64,000 bases of DNA from Typhlomys cinereus (GCA_023101885.1 JALPQD010000044.1:1054001-1118000), one strand, 5' to 3'. Counted from the first letter of the stretch, positions 38,385 through 51,046 are shown. Program-made: numbers and translations. The notes: generated by a model not told the origin, from the sequence alone.

Positions 38385-38660
38385 AGCTATGATTTGAGAA
38401 TGTCTTCCAGCATTCATATGCTGAAACTAAACCCCCTGTAAGGGTGTTTCTGAATCCAAGGGTGGAAACAGTCCTTAGGGTTCAGCCTCCTACTAAATAA
38501 TGGCAGCTTCCCAAGAAAAGGGTAAGAGCCCTGCAGACACATACTTTTGCTCTCTGCCTCTCATCATGGGATGCTCTGCAAGTCTATCAGAAAGAAGACT
38601 GTCTCCATATATGGCTCTTCACTTCTGGCCTCCAAAAACAGTCAATTTAAATGTCTTTTT
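38385..38660 (+). mobile_element. MLT1-like LTR
   Basis: The order 'cattcatatgctgaaactaa', 'ccccctgtaagggtgtttct', 'ctctgcctctcatcatggga' and 'cacttctggcctccaaaaac' follows MLT1 LTRs (ATATGTTGAAACT...AATCCCC...GGTGTTT...GACTTCCAGCCTCCAGAAC). Old and without internal sequence. Confidence 0.65.
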
Positions 38661-38708
38661 TTTTTTGTAACTCGACCAAGTCATTGCCACAAATCAAACA
38701 AGTAAACA

Positions 38709-38709
<1 letters not shown>

Positions 38710-38754
<45 letters not shown>

Positions 38755-38790
38755 ACGTGTGTGTGTGTGTGTGAAAGAGAGAGAGAGAGA
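38710..38790. repeat. (GT)n(GA)n microsatellite
   Basis: GT repeats from 38710 to about 38773 with a GTGCAC interruption, then (GA)n. Confidence 0.97.
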
Positions 38791-38934
38791 AGTAGATTAG
38801 TACATAAATCCTTATTTTCAGTGTTCTGGAACATATAGTTTTAGTAAAGTTCAGGCAGTAAAAATCAGGGAAGATGGACTGCAGACTCAACCTTGAACTA
38901 TGATAGCTAAAAGAAATGCCACATGACTCTTGAC

Positions 38935-39232
38935 ACACTGTGCCCATTGAATATTCCCCCCAAATGCCTGGGTGGTAGGGCCTAGATGAGAGGACCTGAG
39001 GTCACTGGGAAGATATGCTTACAGGGATTTTGGAAATCTGGCTTTTCTTGCCTCCTGACTGCCACCCCATCTGCTATGGCTGCTCCACTTCCCTTTCAGG
39101 TGCATGTACCTCATTTCACACTGAGACCTCCACAAACATGGCCAGAATGAATAATTTCTCTTTACAAGCTAATTATCTCCACTATTTTGTTAGTGACAAA
39201 AGTCATATTCTGACCCTCCTGGTTTGACCACC
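38935..39232 (+). mobile_element. MaLR-type LTR, old
   Basis: 'gaatattccccccaaatgcc', 'tggtagggcctagatgagag' and the 3' 'aatgaataatttctctttac' region followed by 'tttgttagtgacaaaagtca' fit a diverged MaLR LTR. No internal region. Confidence 0.55.
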
Positions 39233-40550
39233 CTTACAAGTGGCTTATTTGAGAAAGAAGCTGAATTTTAGCTTATTCATATCCTTATGCAGTCAAAACA
39301 AAACACAGGAAAAGTATCAAACACTACAATTCAAAAACAATTTCTGGAAAAGGAAAAGGGTTCAAACTGTATTGCATGTTTTGGAAAATCATTTCATTCC
39401 AAACCAAAGCAAATAATGGCAAGATTATCAGACTGTAAAGACAAACTCTTTAACTAGAGAATGTGATCATTTTTCTAATGCACTTTTGCAAGTTCAAAGA
39501 TGATGAAGTTACATATTTAATATACTCAATGAAAGAAAATGGAAGCAAAAATTGTTATCTTAAACTCAAATGACTAAATATAAAGGTTTCAGATAAGCTT
39601 AATAATGTCACAATAAAATACAAATACATATACAATAACACATTATATGTATCTACTATCTTACACACATTTTAAATAACAGTGTAAGATATTTTTAAAT
39701 ATTATTACATGGACAGTGATTTTAAAAAGAAGTTTAGATTTTGTCCTATAAGCTACATTTATTTTTTAATGCAATTTACTTTTTGCAGCTTTGATTTTGA
39801 ACCATGTAAAAATTTTAAGTAATTATAAAATAGTTTAAATAATGAGATCCTAAAACCAAAAATAAAACAAAAAATGTATTTATTGGTACTGAATCATTCT
39901 AAGGGATTACTCCAAGGGATTTTGAAACACAATTTAACTGTAAATTCTCAGGAGACCATCATTTGAAGTCAATAATCCCTTTAAGAGAAAAAAAGGATAA
40001 TTACACAAATAGTAATAATGTTGGTAACATGGTGACTACAGACACTGTGATATGTGTTCTATAAAATATGTGATTTTGTGATATACTTCATCACACATAG
40101 TTTCTCAGCATGTGAGATTCTTGACACAGGACTAATGAGGTAAAGTACAAGAAAGAAGTGATTAGAAAGTCCAAAATCCTGAATTTCAATGACAAATATC
40201 AGTGTGAACAGATAATATATTAAAACATATTTCCTATTCTATCAACTAAAAATAAAAATAAAGCCCAGTCAATAATGATGAATTAATTACCCCCAGATTG
40301 GTATCTTGAAATACTAAAGAAATCCAAGAAGCTAGAGAAAGTAGTGGATTCAATATTGGAGGCATTCTATCTAAAGGAGGAATGCAAAATAAGGTAGATA
40401 TATCCCATGCTGGCAACTATCAGAGACATGTTATGCTCTCCCGTCTGGTACTGTACAGGGTAGAAATTTCAATAATGTAAATGAATACACATAGTTTTCA
40501 TAGTCTGTTAGGAAACAGCATCTTAAAATTTTGAGTTTTTACAGTTTTTG
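39233..40550. other. AT-rich stretch without recognisable gene
   Basis: No exon, RNA gene or named repeat seen. Confidence 0.5.
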
Positions 40551-40922
40551 CTTTTTGGTTTGTTTGTTTTACTTCTGTTTGTGTGTATTTTTGTGTGCAT
40601 GAGTGTATGTTTATATGTGTGTTCAGGTATGGTTGTTACACAAAGGAATGTATGCATACACAGAGAGGATGCAGGTCAACACCAGATGTTTTCTTTAATC
40701 ACTCTCCACATTATTTTTTGTGTCTGAGTCTCTCACTTAACCTAGTACTTACTGATTGATTACAGTGGCTGGTCAGACTACTGTATGGATCCTTCTGATT
40801 CCACCTCCACATTTATGGAATTCTAAAGATGAAATGTCATGCTTGGCATTTTCTACATGTGCTAGGATCCAAATTCAGGTCCTCATGTTTGCACAGCAAG
40901 TACTTTACTGACTCACCCATGT
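40551..40922 (-). repeat. B4-like SINE
   Basis: The plus strand runs TG-rich tail (40575-40660), then 'gtgtctgagtctctcactta' and 'gctaggatccaaattcaggt', and ends 'tttactgactcacccatg', the complement of the tRNA-like head. This is the B4 structure in minus orientation. It abuts a B1 monomer, so the pair may have inserted in sequence. Confidence 0.82.
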
Positions 40923-40929
40923 CTGCAGG

Positions 40930-41076
40930 TATGTCTTCCTTTTCAGAGACAAGAACTTGCTTTGTAACCCAGGATAAACTGAACTCACTGTTACAGCTTA
41001 AGTTTCTCTCAAAGTTATGGTAATCTGCCCTACCCAGCTTTCTGAGTTCTTGGATTACAAGCATAAAACACCTCAG
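40930..41076 (-). repeat. B1 SINE
   Basis: 'agagacaagaacttgctttg', 'taacccaggataaactgaac' and 'gagttcttggattacaagca' are the complement of the 7SL-derived B1 body in the expected order. Confidence 0.8.
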
Positions 41077-41249
41077 AGAATATAATTTTTGAGCAGTTAT
41101 AAAGGGTTTAAATACAGTGGCAAGTCTAAATGATGAAAGCCTATTTAAATCATAGTCCATTTTTATTTGAAAAAGTTGCCTGTCTTAGGGATCTTTGTGG
41201 AAGGCAGAGCATGAAGAATGTAAAAGGATTCTTAAATATCATCCTAAAC

Positions 41250-41620
41250 AAAAACACAGTCATGGAAACCAGGAAACTACAACCAAGGTAGCTACTGACA
41301 GTAATCTACAGTGGACCTATCTGTACAACAGCCAGCTATGAATTAAGAAGAAATGCAGCGACTCTACCAATAAATTGAATGATGAGCATCTAACAGCCTC
41401 AGGTGAGCGCCAGACAAAAATATCCATGTATATGCAAGGTTCTAAGAGATGATCCCACACCCAGGATACCCTGGTTAAACCCAGGGGGACAAAAAATTAG
41501 GGCACATAAGTTAAGGTGGGTTGGTGTATGGGAGGGAGAAAAAGGAGAAATTAGAATGCTTTATGGAATGTGTGAAATTGTCAAAGAGCAAAACTCATAA
41601 ATAAGCAAAAAGTAATTTCA
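41250..41620 (+). mobile_element. Probable LINE-1 3' tail
   Basis: G-rich 'gtatgggagggagaaaaagg' followed by 'tgaaattgtcaaagagcaaa' and an A-rich end with AATAAG resembles a rodent L1 3' terminus. No ORF2 sequence is left. A 65-codon frame here is not a gene. Confidence 0.55.
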
Positions 41621-42558
41621 AAGAAGAATCCTGTATTTCTAATCTAAAACTTTTCACTTGATAGATGTTTAATAAATGATCATAAAATTCTAAATAGATT
41701 TCTTCTTGAATAACTTGTCAAATTCTCATAGCACATGTACACACACACACACTCACACACACAGCATTTACAACTTAAAATATTCTGAGTACATAAATAT
41801 AAACCAACTACCATGTAAAATATTCATAATACCAGAGGCTGAAGAGTGTAAATGATTAGAAGCATTAAATCACTATGTGATTACAGAGCATCACTTTATA
41901 AAAATAGGGCAGAGTTAATGAGAAAGATGCTAGACAGTAACCATCCACACTAGTAGAAAACATCTTGCCCTGGGCATCAAATGAGGGAAGATGGCTTAGG
42001 CATTCCATGAAGTAGATAAATAGTTTGTATCTGCCCAGATGAAGGAAGGAGGAGCAGAATTTCATTTGTCTTAATTAATTCTTGGAAGGCTGCAGTTTAC
42101 CTCACCTTCATGCTTTAACGGTTTTTTTTTTCTGTTCAAAGTAAATGGCTTGGTGAATTATTGTCTCATATTTCTGTTTATTGGCAAACCATAAGAACAT
42201 AAATTCTTGACGACACTTTGCATTTAGCATAAAAAGTCCAATTAAGACCAACTGAAGATACTCGCATGGTTTTGATATTTTTCTTATCTTTTTCTGAGCA
42301 ATATTTTACATTTGGATTTAGTATGGTTTCTAAGAGAGCAGCTGAAAGGTGCTGGGGCATATGCTTATGCATGTAAGGTGATAGGTCTGTCAGCTGATCT
42401 GGCTGGATGGACACAGAAGCATACAGCAGCTAAACCAGCAAAGCAGCAGTTAGCTGCATCCAAGTTCATTATCTATTGATGAGAATTATATGAAGTAATG
42501 ACTGACAATCTCTAAGAGGTCTAAATTTAACAACTACCATTTTACAAAGCAAAACATG
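41621..42558. other. AT-rich sequence with short (CA)n, no gene seen
   Basis: A short (CA)n occurs at 41741-41764. Nothing else recognised. Confidence 0.45.
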
Positions 42559-42905
42559 GGGCTGGGGTTAAAGCAGTGAAGTATTTGCCCCACAAGCAAA
42601 AGGAATGGAGTTCTTGAATCCCCAGGTCATAGATTAAAAATTCCCAATAGGCACAATGGTCTACCTCTAATTTTAGTCCCACAGATGGAGTGTGGGAATC
42701 TCAGAGTAAACTGGCTAGCCGGACCAGCCCAGATGACATGCTCAGGATTTAAGTAGAAACCTAGACTCAAACGGTACAGTGAAGAATGATGAAAGATGAG
42801 TCCTGATAACTTCTTTTGACCTCCACACAGATATGCATTCATGTGCACATGCACTCACATACACATATGTGACCCCACACATACAAAACATGCATACACA
42901 CATGG
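42559..42905 (+). repeat. B2/B4-like SINE, old
   Basis: The head 'ggggctggggttaaagcagt' with 'ggagttcttgaatccccagg' as B box, a body around 'tacctctaattttagtccca', and a degenerate CA-rich tail (42840-42900). Several heavy substitutions show age. Confidence 0.75.
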
Positions 42906-42959
42906 ATCCACCCCTTATACATATACACATGAAAAGAAAGAAAGCAAACCTTTTCTATT

Positions 42960-43330
42960 TCTACTTTTGGTAGTTAGTTGACAGTTTCACATATGTATAT
43001 AACATATTCTAATTAGTCTTTCTCCTAACTCTAGTAACCCCTCCACTACATGTCCCTTGGAAAGTTCATGACTGAGTTTAGTTTTGTGAGCCATTGAGTT
43101 TAAGAAGGGCTCCCTGTGTGTCTATCAGATTGGAACTTTCATTTGAGCCTGGTAGAAAGTGAACTGAAGGTTCTGAATCTTTCTCTTCCTGAATCTCTCC
43201 ATAGTTAATATGGGAGAGCAAGACCCCATCACATCTGTGCCTGTTGGTTAAGGAATCCAAGCTCAAGCCCAGTGCAGGCATCTCTATGAGCTCATGACTG
43301 CAAGGGCTGAGCACAACTCACTTTCTGATT
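42960..43330 (-). mobile_element. LINE-1 3' UTR fragment, Lx-like
   Basis: Plus-strand blocks 'ttgacagtttcacatatgta', 'tgtgagccattgagtttaag' and 'catctctatgagctcatgac' are the complement of the L1 3' UTR. The first two overlap the 3' end of the same type of UTR found at 27590 onward. Coding-dead. Confidence 0.75.
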
Positions 43331-43494
43331 TTCTGGTGTTCTAACTTTTCTGAAGGAAAAGGTTTGTAAATAGGAATTCTTGTAAAATCAATAAATACTC
43401 TGACTTGGAAGACATATTTAAAAGCATATTTGGAATCTGGGAGAAATCACAGGAAGGTCAGAAGTAATGTATAATCCTGTCTAATTGAAATATT

Positions 43495-43830
43495 CATGTA
43501 GCCCCCAAATTCAGCTTTTGAAGTCCTAACCTCCAAATGATGGCATGAAGATATGGGGCTTTTGGAAGTACCAGGGGTGGATGAGGACAGATTCAGTAAT
43601 GGGATCAGTGACATTCTAAGAAGAAGAAGAGGTCAGCCCACATCTCCTCCTCAACTGTGTGAGGGCACAGCAGGAATGTGCAGTCTGCCAGCCTGAAAGA
43701 GGCTTTCAGCAGGAACAGAACAGCAGGCCTTCAAATCCCTGACTTTCCAGTGTCCAGACCCATGCAAAATAAATATCTGGTGTCTACTATCCAACCTCTG
43801 GCATTTTGCTTTATTATCATGAAATGTATA
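43495..43830 (+). mobile_element. MLT1-like LTR
   Basis: 'gaagtcctaacctccaaatg', 'atggcatgaagatatggggc', 'gtgtgagggcacagcaggaa', 'ctttccagtgtccagaccc' and 'tgcaaaataaatatctggtg' follow MLT1 from end to end. The polyadenylation signal AATAAA is intact at about 43769. A 68-codon plus frame lies in it by chance. Confidence 0.8.
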
Positions 43831-45439
43831 ATATGTATAATAGACACAGATGACATATACATATATGCTTGGCATAATATATAAAGAAAATAAAGCTGTG
43901 ATATCTAATAATATCAATTCATAAGTCATTCAACAACTAATTATCAGCTGCCTATGCACATGATTACGAGGCTAGGAAATTAGCCATAAGCAAGGCAAGC
44001 CGAGGGGCTGTTTTTGAGAAACTTAACTTCTGACAGAGGAGAAAAATAGGATGCAAAAACAAGCAAACAGAGAGTTTAGTAAAATATCACTAATTTATGA
44101 AGCCAAAGCAGCACAAAACTGACTTGAGGACTACAGTGAATGGAAGAGACAGGAGGGGACGTGAAGGAAATTGCTATATTCTACAAAACTGATCCTTGCC
44201 TCCCCCAAGGCCTCCCTTTTGGGCTTCATTAAATGCAGCAGGATTACAATCAGTTCCATGTACCTGTTGGTCTAAAAGTAGCTGAGGAAACAAACACCTC
44301 ATAGTATATGTTATACTGAAAGATATATTCCTACATCTATTAAAAGACCTCTGGAAACCTCCCTTAACTCAGACTGTTTACTCTCCTGTTTGTCTGAATT
44401 AGGATTTCATATCCTCTTCTCTAACTCTAATGTCATTGTTGCTGTCTTCACCCTGAGGGAACAAGTTCCATCCAAATGATTTCACTTCACAAAATCAAAG
44501 TTTCCACCTGGGAATAAGGTCTTTCCTTCTGACCTGGTCACATCATTACAACAACTCTTCCAATCACCCTTTATTTGCTCCATCTAAAAAATAAGTGTCA
44601 ATATTCATTGTTCAATCTCATCAATATACAAACTTACTATTACTTATCTTTTCTCAGAAATTTTTTGAAAAATAAGAAAAAAATCTGATTAAGAAGAGTT
44701 AAGCAAATATTTTAATTTATAGAATTTACAAAAGTAGGTTTTATTAAAAATATCAGGATATATTATTATGCAAAGATCACATGAGCATGTTACTGATGAA
44801 AGCAGAAATAGAGTTCTTTTTTAAAAGAGTAGATAAAAGAAACGGACCCATAAACAGATGTGACAGTTATGGCATTCCAAGGCAAAAAATGATACAGTAG
44901 ATTAAAAATGCCTGACTATAAACGTATTTATGGTCTGAGAAAATTATCAATATAAGTAATAGCATAAGAGACAATAGATAAAATATACATAACTGTTATA
45001 AATTATGGCATCAAATGTTTAGATTATGACATGATCGAGAAATGCAAAGGAAAATGTAACAAACCCAATAATATATATAAAAAATATTTGGTCTTTAACA
45101 ATACATCTTAGTATAAAAATCAGATAGTGTGTCTGTGATATACATTGTAAACATTTAAAATTACATATTATAAATCCAAGCATTGTAATTTATCAAAGCC
45201 CTGTATATACACACAGTGTGTCCTGTGAGAATGAAGACTCTCCCACACTCAGATACCAATTGATAAATGTGATGACAGCTTGGTATTATGAAACAAAACT
45301 TTTAAAATGTGGCTTTGATAACAGCAAAGTTTGGAACTAATATAAACTTGTAGCAACAAAGGATTTTTCAGATGAATCCTAAAAGAGGTTCACATTAGCA
45401 TGTTCTACGCAACTGCTGTGTTTTAAATGACGTACTTCA
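43831..45439. other. AT-rich stretch without recognisable gene
   Basis: No repeat or exon recognised. Confidence 0.5.
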
Positions 45440-45830
45440 TCTACACTCAGAGCTGACCACCTGGTACCTAGAGGATGGCCCTATTTTGAAGATGGTGGGT
45501 ATTTTGGGAGGCAAAGCTTAGCTGAGGTCACAGAGGGCATGCTTTAGAAAGTTGTACTGAGTTCCTAATTTCCTCTCTCTTTCTCTCCTTCTCATTCCTT
45601 CTCTCCATCTTTCTCTTTTATCTTCCTATTTGCAATGACTTGAGCAGTCGGGCACACGCTCCTCCTGCCATGATGTTCTGCTTCATCCAGCATGAGCACT
45701 GATGCAACTTCACCAAGAACCCTTCACTGAAACCTCTGAAAACTTAAGCAACTTAATAAATCCTCCTCCAAGCTCTTTATGTCAGGCATTTTTATCACAG
45801 TGATGACAAGTTTACCAAAACATGAAAAAC
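45440..45830 (+). mobile_element. MaLR-type LTR
   Basis: 'gatggtgggtattttgggag', 'ctgaggtcacagagggcatg', 'cctcctgccatgatgttctg', and 'acttaataaatcctcctcca' followed by 'tttttatcacagtgatgaca' give the order expected for a MaLR LTR, with a CT-rich expansion at 45570-45620. Diverged, solo. Confidence 0.65.
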
Positions 45831-46026
45831 AGCCTGCCTAGAATCCCAATTCATAATTTTCATGAGTGTGGGTAGTACATTTGCTATTGTTATAAGTGCA
45901 CTTTCAAGATTACAAAGCATGTTATAAATAGTATGAGACATACGGTTTTTGAATCCCTAAAATACTATTAGAGTAATGTGGCAAAGCAATGATAAGATAG
46001 AGAGATTATTAAGAAGGGCTGCTTCT

Positions 46027-46404
46027 TGACCTGCACAATGACCAACGTATCATTGAACCCCCAAAGCCTAGCATAGATGATAGGCACTAGGATCCTTAGA
46101 GGCAAGGGATTAACAGCCACAATAGTGTTCCTATACTAAAGGGGAACACACACACACAAAAGAGCTCTAGGCAATGCCACTGAATCCCTACAGTCATCAG
46201 AGAGGAGGACCCAGAGGGAAGTTTGACATGCGCACTAAAGGACGCTCCAGGAATGGGGAGGAGGGGGCACTGGGAGAAAAGGAGGGAGTGGGGAAAGGAA
46301 AGGGAAAAGGAAGGGAGGGAGCAAGGGGATCCAGGGAGGGGTGGAGGGAGAGAGGGGAATGTGGTACTTGTCAACTTTGTATGAGTGGAAGGAATAAAAA
46401 TAAA
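46027..46404 (+). mobile_element. Very short young LINE-1 insertion (3' UTR only) with exact 16-bp duplication
   Basis: This 378-bp insertion is only the terminal L1 3' UTR, from 'tgacctgcacaatgaccaac' to an A-rich tail (46390-46404). It matches 37415-37793 closely. Exact 16-bp target-site duplications 'aagaagggctgcttct' lie at 46011-46026 and 46405-46420. Fixed boundaries on both sides make this one of the most precisely defined elements in the window. Confidence 0.96.
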
Positions 46405-46420
46405 AAGAAGGGCTGCTTCT

Positions 46421-46699
46421 GAGGAACCATATTATACCTGATTATAGTTTTCTTCAGTACAGTCCTCCTTTATTAAAAAGTGCTTGCAGAAACTAAACAA
46501 ACAATAACAATGATGACACAGGAGTTCGAAGAATGAGGTTTTTTTTTTTTTTCACCCAACTGAGCAGGAATTAGTCAGAAAAACTAGAACTTTGAAATAT
46601 CCAAATGTTTGGGACCTTGGAACCAGATGTCTATGAGATCAAATTCATTCTAACCACTACCACCATGCTTGGCAACATTTACTTAATAAAAACACCAAG
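46421..46699. other. Unassigned sequence
   Basis: Includes a T-tract at 46539-46552. Nothing else recognised. Confidence 0.45.
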
Positions 46700-47060
46700 A
46701 AGGCTGTGAATGCGTGAACAAAGCTTAGGTCCTGCTTCCAAGTGCCTGCTATCCAAGCATGAGGACCTGAGTTTGGAGCTCTAGAACCCATGTAAAAGGC
46801 AGGCATGTCTGAGCACATCTGAAACCCTAGCAGAATGGTAGGTGCAGATGCAAGAGGGTTTCCCAGACCTCACTGGATAGCCAGTAGAGATAAATTGTGA
46901 ACACTGGATAGAGTGAAAGACACTGTCTCAAAATGTGAGGTGCAGACTGAGAGCAGAAGACATCCCAACACATATACACACAAATTTATACATACAATTG
47001 AACACATACGTACTTTACACACAAATGCATGAATATAACCTCTCTTCCCCGCTGCCCCCC
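46700..47060 (+). repeat. B4/B2-like SINE, old
   Basis: 'catgaggacctgagtttgga' (B box), 'atctgaaaccctagcagaat', 'agtgaaagacactgtctcaa' and a CA-rich tail (46960-47030) follow a rodent composite SINE in plus orientation. Confidence 0.75.
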
Positions 47061-49984
47061 CCAAAAAAAAGAAGAAAAAAAAAAACACCAAGGGCAATGA
47101 TTCACAGTACAGTAAGGGAAAGATTAAAAGATTACAGGGTCCACATTGTTGTTTGGACAATCACAGAATATTTCTGAACTTTGGTTTTAATCATGAAATA
47201 AATAGATTGCAGAGCTCACCTCTTGAATAACTTCATTACTTATTTATGTAGTAATGCAGAAAGACGTAAAGAGATATACGATCTTTGGTTTTTTGTCAGC
47301 TATTGTACAACTTTTCAAAAGCATACAAGGGTGAGCAATATTAGCCTTGACATTATTGTCTTTAAAATTATGGCATTGGTTTAGCATATTAAATGATAGT
47401 CTTCAAAATATTAGATGCTCCCTAGACCAGAGAGTATAAGCAACATAACACAGATGGTGTTATTTAGATTTACATAAAATAATTTCAACTTGAAACTTAC
47501 TAGAACTAGATGTCCTTTGATCATCAATATTGGCTCCAGAGACAGAATATGAGACAAACTTTACCCTTTCGCCCAAAACAATATCATTCAAAATGACAAG
47601 GATAATGTTTATACCACCTGAAGTGTTTGAAAAGGAGTTTGTATAGCATATAAGAAAAAGAACTATTAAAGTTCTAAAGACTTTGCCTCTTGGGATAGGC
47701 AACAAGTTATCAATGGTATTATTCAAGGGACAATGAATGTACTGCACTCCGTAATTCTGAGAGAGTGAATTTAGGACAAGTTAAAATGCAACAAAGCATG
47801 GGCTAATACACACCAAACAAAGCCCTCATTGTAAGCCAAGTCTCTCCTATTATAAACATGCAGTCGCACCAGCACAATAAAGTATTAGTTCTTATGTTAG
47901 CCTACAGATATCAAGTAGAACTCTGTAGTTTAAATTTACTTTGCTTAACTACTTATCAAAGTAAGCTAAATATTTATAAATATATTTTACAGACATGTAA
48001 TTTTGAAATAAAAATATCAAATAAGATATTTATTCCAAAAGTAATCAGCTAAATATATATTTTAAAACTTGAATTTAAACTCAAGAACCAGAAACACATC
48101 ACAAGAATTTGCAGATGTGCTGTCGATTGCCATTTTCTATGATGTATAAGACTCCTTAAGGAACATATAACTTCCTTTGACAATGTAACACCACTAATAC
48201 TGAACAGACAGACACTTGACCACTTCACTAAGCAGCCCTGGATCCACAGCCTCTTTATTCACAGGACAGGGGACATTAGTTCTAGAAGATTCCTCTGGCA
48301 TGTCCTGCACTGATCACTCCACTGAACTATACAGTTTCTAAGCATAGCCCTTACTCCTGCAAAGATCGTGGATGGAGACAAAGCTCATCTGCTTGCAAAG
48401 CATTTGTTGAAATCATTCAGGGAACCATGAACACCCCCTGACCCCACCATACCAGAAGTACTTAAATCTCTCTCTTATTCCACATTCTATTCACATAAAG
48501 GTTTGAAATCATCAGAGTCTTCTCAGCGTAGAGGAAAAAACACTAAACCAGAATATAGCATATGAAACCACATATTTTGTTGGTGTTTTGTTTCATTTTG
48601 TTTTGCTTTTCAGTTTTAAGTGGTTGTCTTATTCTGAACTGGAATGGTGTCTGGAACAGAGGAAGTACTTAGTAAATTTTTATTAAAATATAAAACTTTC
48701 TTTGTCTCCATCTCACTGTAAAGCTACCTACCTTTCATGATATTTCCTTTCACTCTTTTCAGTTAAGATCTTTAATCTTAACCAACTTTAAATCTTCAAA
48801 CCTACATCTTGCACAACAACTCTGGGTTGGAAAATAAATAAAAACTCTTAATTTTCAAGTGTAATACCTTCTTGTCAGTTTTATCTTACAAAACTCATTT
48901 CTCTGAGCCCTCCGTTAACTGTCCAGCAATTCACCACTGATGCTGCTGGTATCTTTCTTCTCTGCCTCTGTTTTCTCTCTCCTGTGCTGAAACATAATAT
49001 AACCCAAGCACTTCTCTCTCCTCACAGAGCATAATATAACCCAAGCTATTCCGCTGGTCCCTAATCTCACACTGTGGATTTCCTATATCTTTTATACCGT
49101 GACTTCATTTATCATGTCTGTATCACTAACATCCAAATGTATCTCGTAATTTTAACCCCTGAATGAGCATGAGAATTACATTTGACTTCTTGTTTAACTT
49201 AAAGGACTTCAGACCTCACATCACCCAAACAAATGCGACTTATTATGATTCTCCAATGTGTCGTGTCTTGAGTTTTCTCTCCCATTCCCCCACTAGCATT
49301 TTCTCCCTTTCTAATTCTTGCTACTACCAGATTCACTATTTCTTGAAAAATCATAAAAAGAAAAAAATTATAAATGCGACCAATGCCACACTTAGCAGCT
49401 TGCTCCCGAGTATATCCATATACAGACCTAAGAACTCTGACATTGCCACCCTTTCTCTCCCACCTTATTGATCATTTTCTCCATTCCCCTCCTACCATGG
49501 ATTGACCCTAACCCCCACCTCCCCTTACTAGACAATCTCTCTACAACTGAATACTGTGTGATGCCCTGGCAGAGTTACATACAGGTTTCAACTTGAGAGT
49601 TGAGGGCTGGGAAAAATTCTAAGAAATCTTTATTTTGGTGAGGATTTATGTTACCTGATACACATTTTTTCTTTTTATTTAAAACTGTTGTGCTATTTTA
49701 AACTTAATTACTCTCAAGTTATTTATACTTGACTTCAAATTGTGGTTCTACTATCCCACAACTTTGGCCATGATAATCAGTCATCAGAAGCACTCAGACA
49801 CCATATGGTTTGAGGATACAGTGCACTGATGTGTGTATCTATGGGAGCGCTATTGACACATAGTCTTCATCATGAACTCTGTGCTCACTGAAGAGTAACT
49901 TATTGAATTTGTATTCTGCCCCTTATCATGGTCATTCTTCACATTGCTGACATGATTATAGAACCTAAACAATTTTGGGAGCAA
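47061..49984. other. Long stretch without recognisable gene
   Basis: An A/G-rich tract is at 47070-47092. The rest is AT-rich unique-looking sequence. The 95-codon minus frame (47460-47747) and 102-codon plus frame (49163-49471) have no motifs. The octadecamer 'cataatataacccaagc' occurs twice (about 48992 and 49031), a small local duplication. Confidence 0.5.
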
Positions 49985-50312
49985 GGAGTTTACTCCTGCT
50001 ATGATTCTTGGTTATAGTTCATTACCATAGCAACAACAGGAGCTGAGGGAAGTGACCGCACCATATTCATGTAAAGAGATTGCCACTGGCAACATGCCCA
50101 CACGCCATAATACTAAACCAACTCTCTGCACCTTATCAGTATGCGCAGGAACTGGTCCCGTTCACTGTTAGCTGGGTCTTCCCACGTCTACTAGCTGATC
50201 TCCCACAGGCTTGCTCAAAGTTTTCCTTAGTCAAGTAATTCTTCACAGGTCTTCCTAAAAAGACTCAGCTCGCAGCTGTCAAGCTGATACTTGAATATGA
50301 CTAGAATACACC
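49985..50312 (-). mobile_element. ERVL-like LTR fragment
   Basis: Shares its order with 63005-63370: 'ggttatagttcattaccata', 'aggagctgagggaagtgacc', 'acaccatattcatg'-like block, 'ctcccacaggcttgctcaaa' and 'gtcaagctgatacttgaata'. Reverse orientation of the LTR. Old. Confidence 0.6.
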
Positions 50313-50370
50313 TTTTCACTTAAAGGAAGCCTTATCTTCTTCATTTAAAGCAGATCTTAAGGTACATGGT

Positions 50371-50441
<71 letters not shown>

Positions 50442-50684
50442 GAAGGAAGGAAGGAAGGAAGGAAGGAAGGAAGGAAGGAAGGAAGGAAGGAAGGAAGGAA
50501 GGAAGGAAGGAAGAGAAGATGAGAAAAGAAGAGAAGAGGAGAAAAGGAAAGGAAAGGGAAGGAAAGGAAAGAAAAGAAAAGGAAAGGAAAGAAAAGAAAA
50601 GAAAAAGAAAAGAAAAGGAAAGGAAAGGAAAGAAAAGAAAAGGAAAGGAAAGAAAAGGAAAGGAAAGAAAAGGAAAGGGAGAAA
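50371..50684. repeat. Purine-only microsatellite: (GAAA)n then (GGAA)n then mixed
   Basis: About 315 bases, nearly all purine on the plus strand: (GAAA)n to 50440, (GGAA)n to 50512, then GAAAAG/GGAAA variants. The long frames on both strands (128 codons Lys/Arg/Glu and 119 codons Phe/Leu/Ser) are artefacts. Confidence 0.98.
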
Positions 50685-50689
50685 GGGAG

Positions 50690-51046
50690 TGTCATGGTTC
50701 GAAATGTGTCCCCCACAGTCTCATGTGTTTGGGAAGGTCATGGCACTTTTGAGAGATGGAGACTTGATAAAGGAAGGCAGTCACGAGGGGAGGACCTTGA
50801 GGTGCATTACTCCCATCCTACCTCCAGAAGAAGTCTGCTTTCTCAGCAAGCAGTCTGGTAGCCCCCAGGCTCTCAGATGGGTGTGACTTAGCCTGTCTCC
50901 AGCTTTGGCCAGGCAGACATTTGGTCTCTACCATGAAAGACTGTTTCTCCCCTCTGGAACTTTAAGCTGAATACATTTCCCTTTCTCCCTTAAGTTGACT
51001 GACTTTGGGTGCTTCCTCACAGCAATAATTAAGAGTAACTGTTACA
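50690..51046 (+). mobile_element. ORR1-like MaLR solo LTR with 5-bp duplication
   Basis: The 357-bp element runs from 'tgtcatggttcgaaatgtgt' to 'agagtaactgttaca', with TG..CA ends. Body blocks 'cccccacagtctcatgtgtt', 'gggaaggtcatggcactttt' and 'ctttaagctgaatacatttc' match ORR1-type LTRs. The 5-bp sequence 'gggag' flanks it on both sides (50685-50689 and 51047-51051), so the duplication and both termini are intact. No internal region or second LTR is present. The closest relative in the window is 61685-62050. Confidence 0.93.

Noticed and set aside
38681..38947. 88-codon minus frame with a His/Thr repeat
   Set aside because: Produced by the (GT)n(GA)n microsatellite.
50366..50752. 128-codon Lys/Arg/Glu frame (+) and 119-codon Phe/Leu/Ser frame (-)
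   Set aside because: Both are translations of a purine-only microsatellite with no stop codons by composition.
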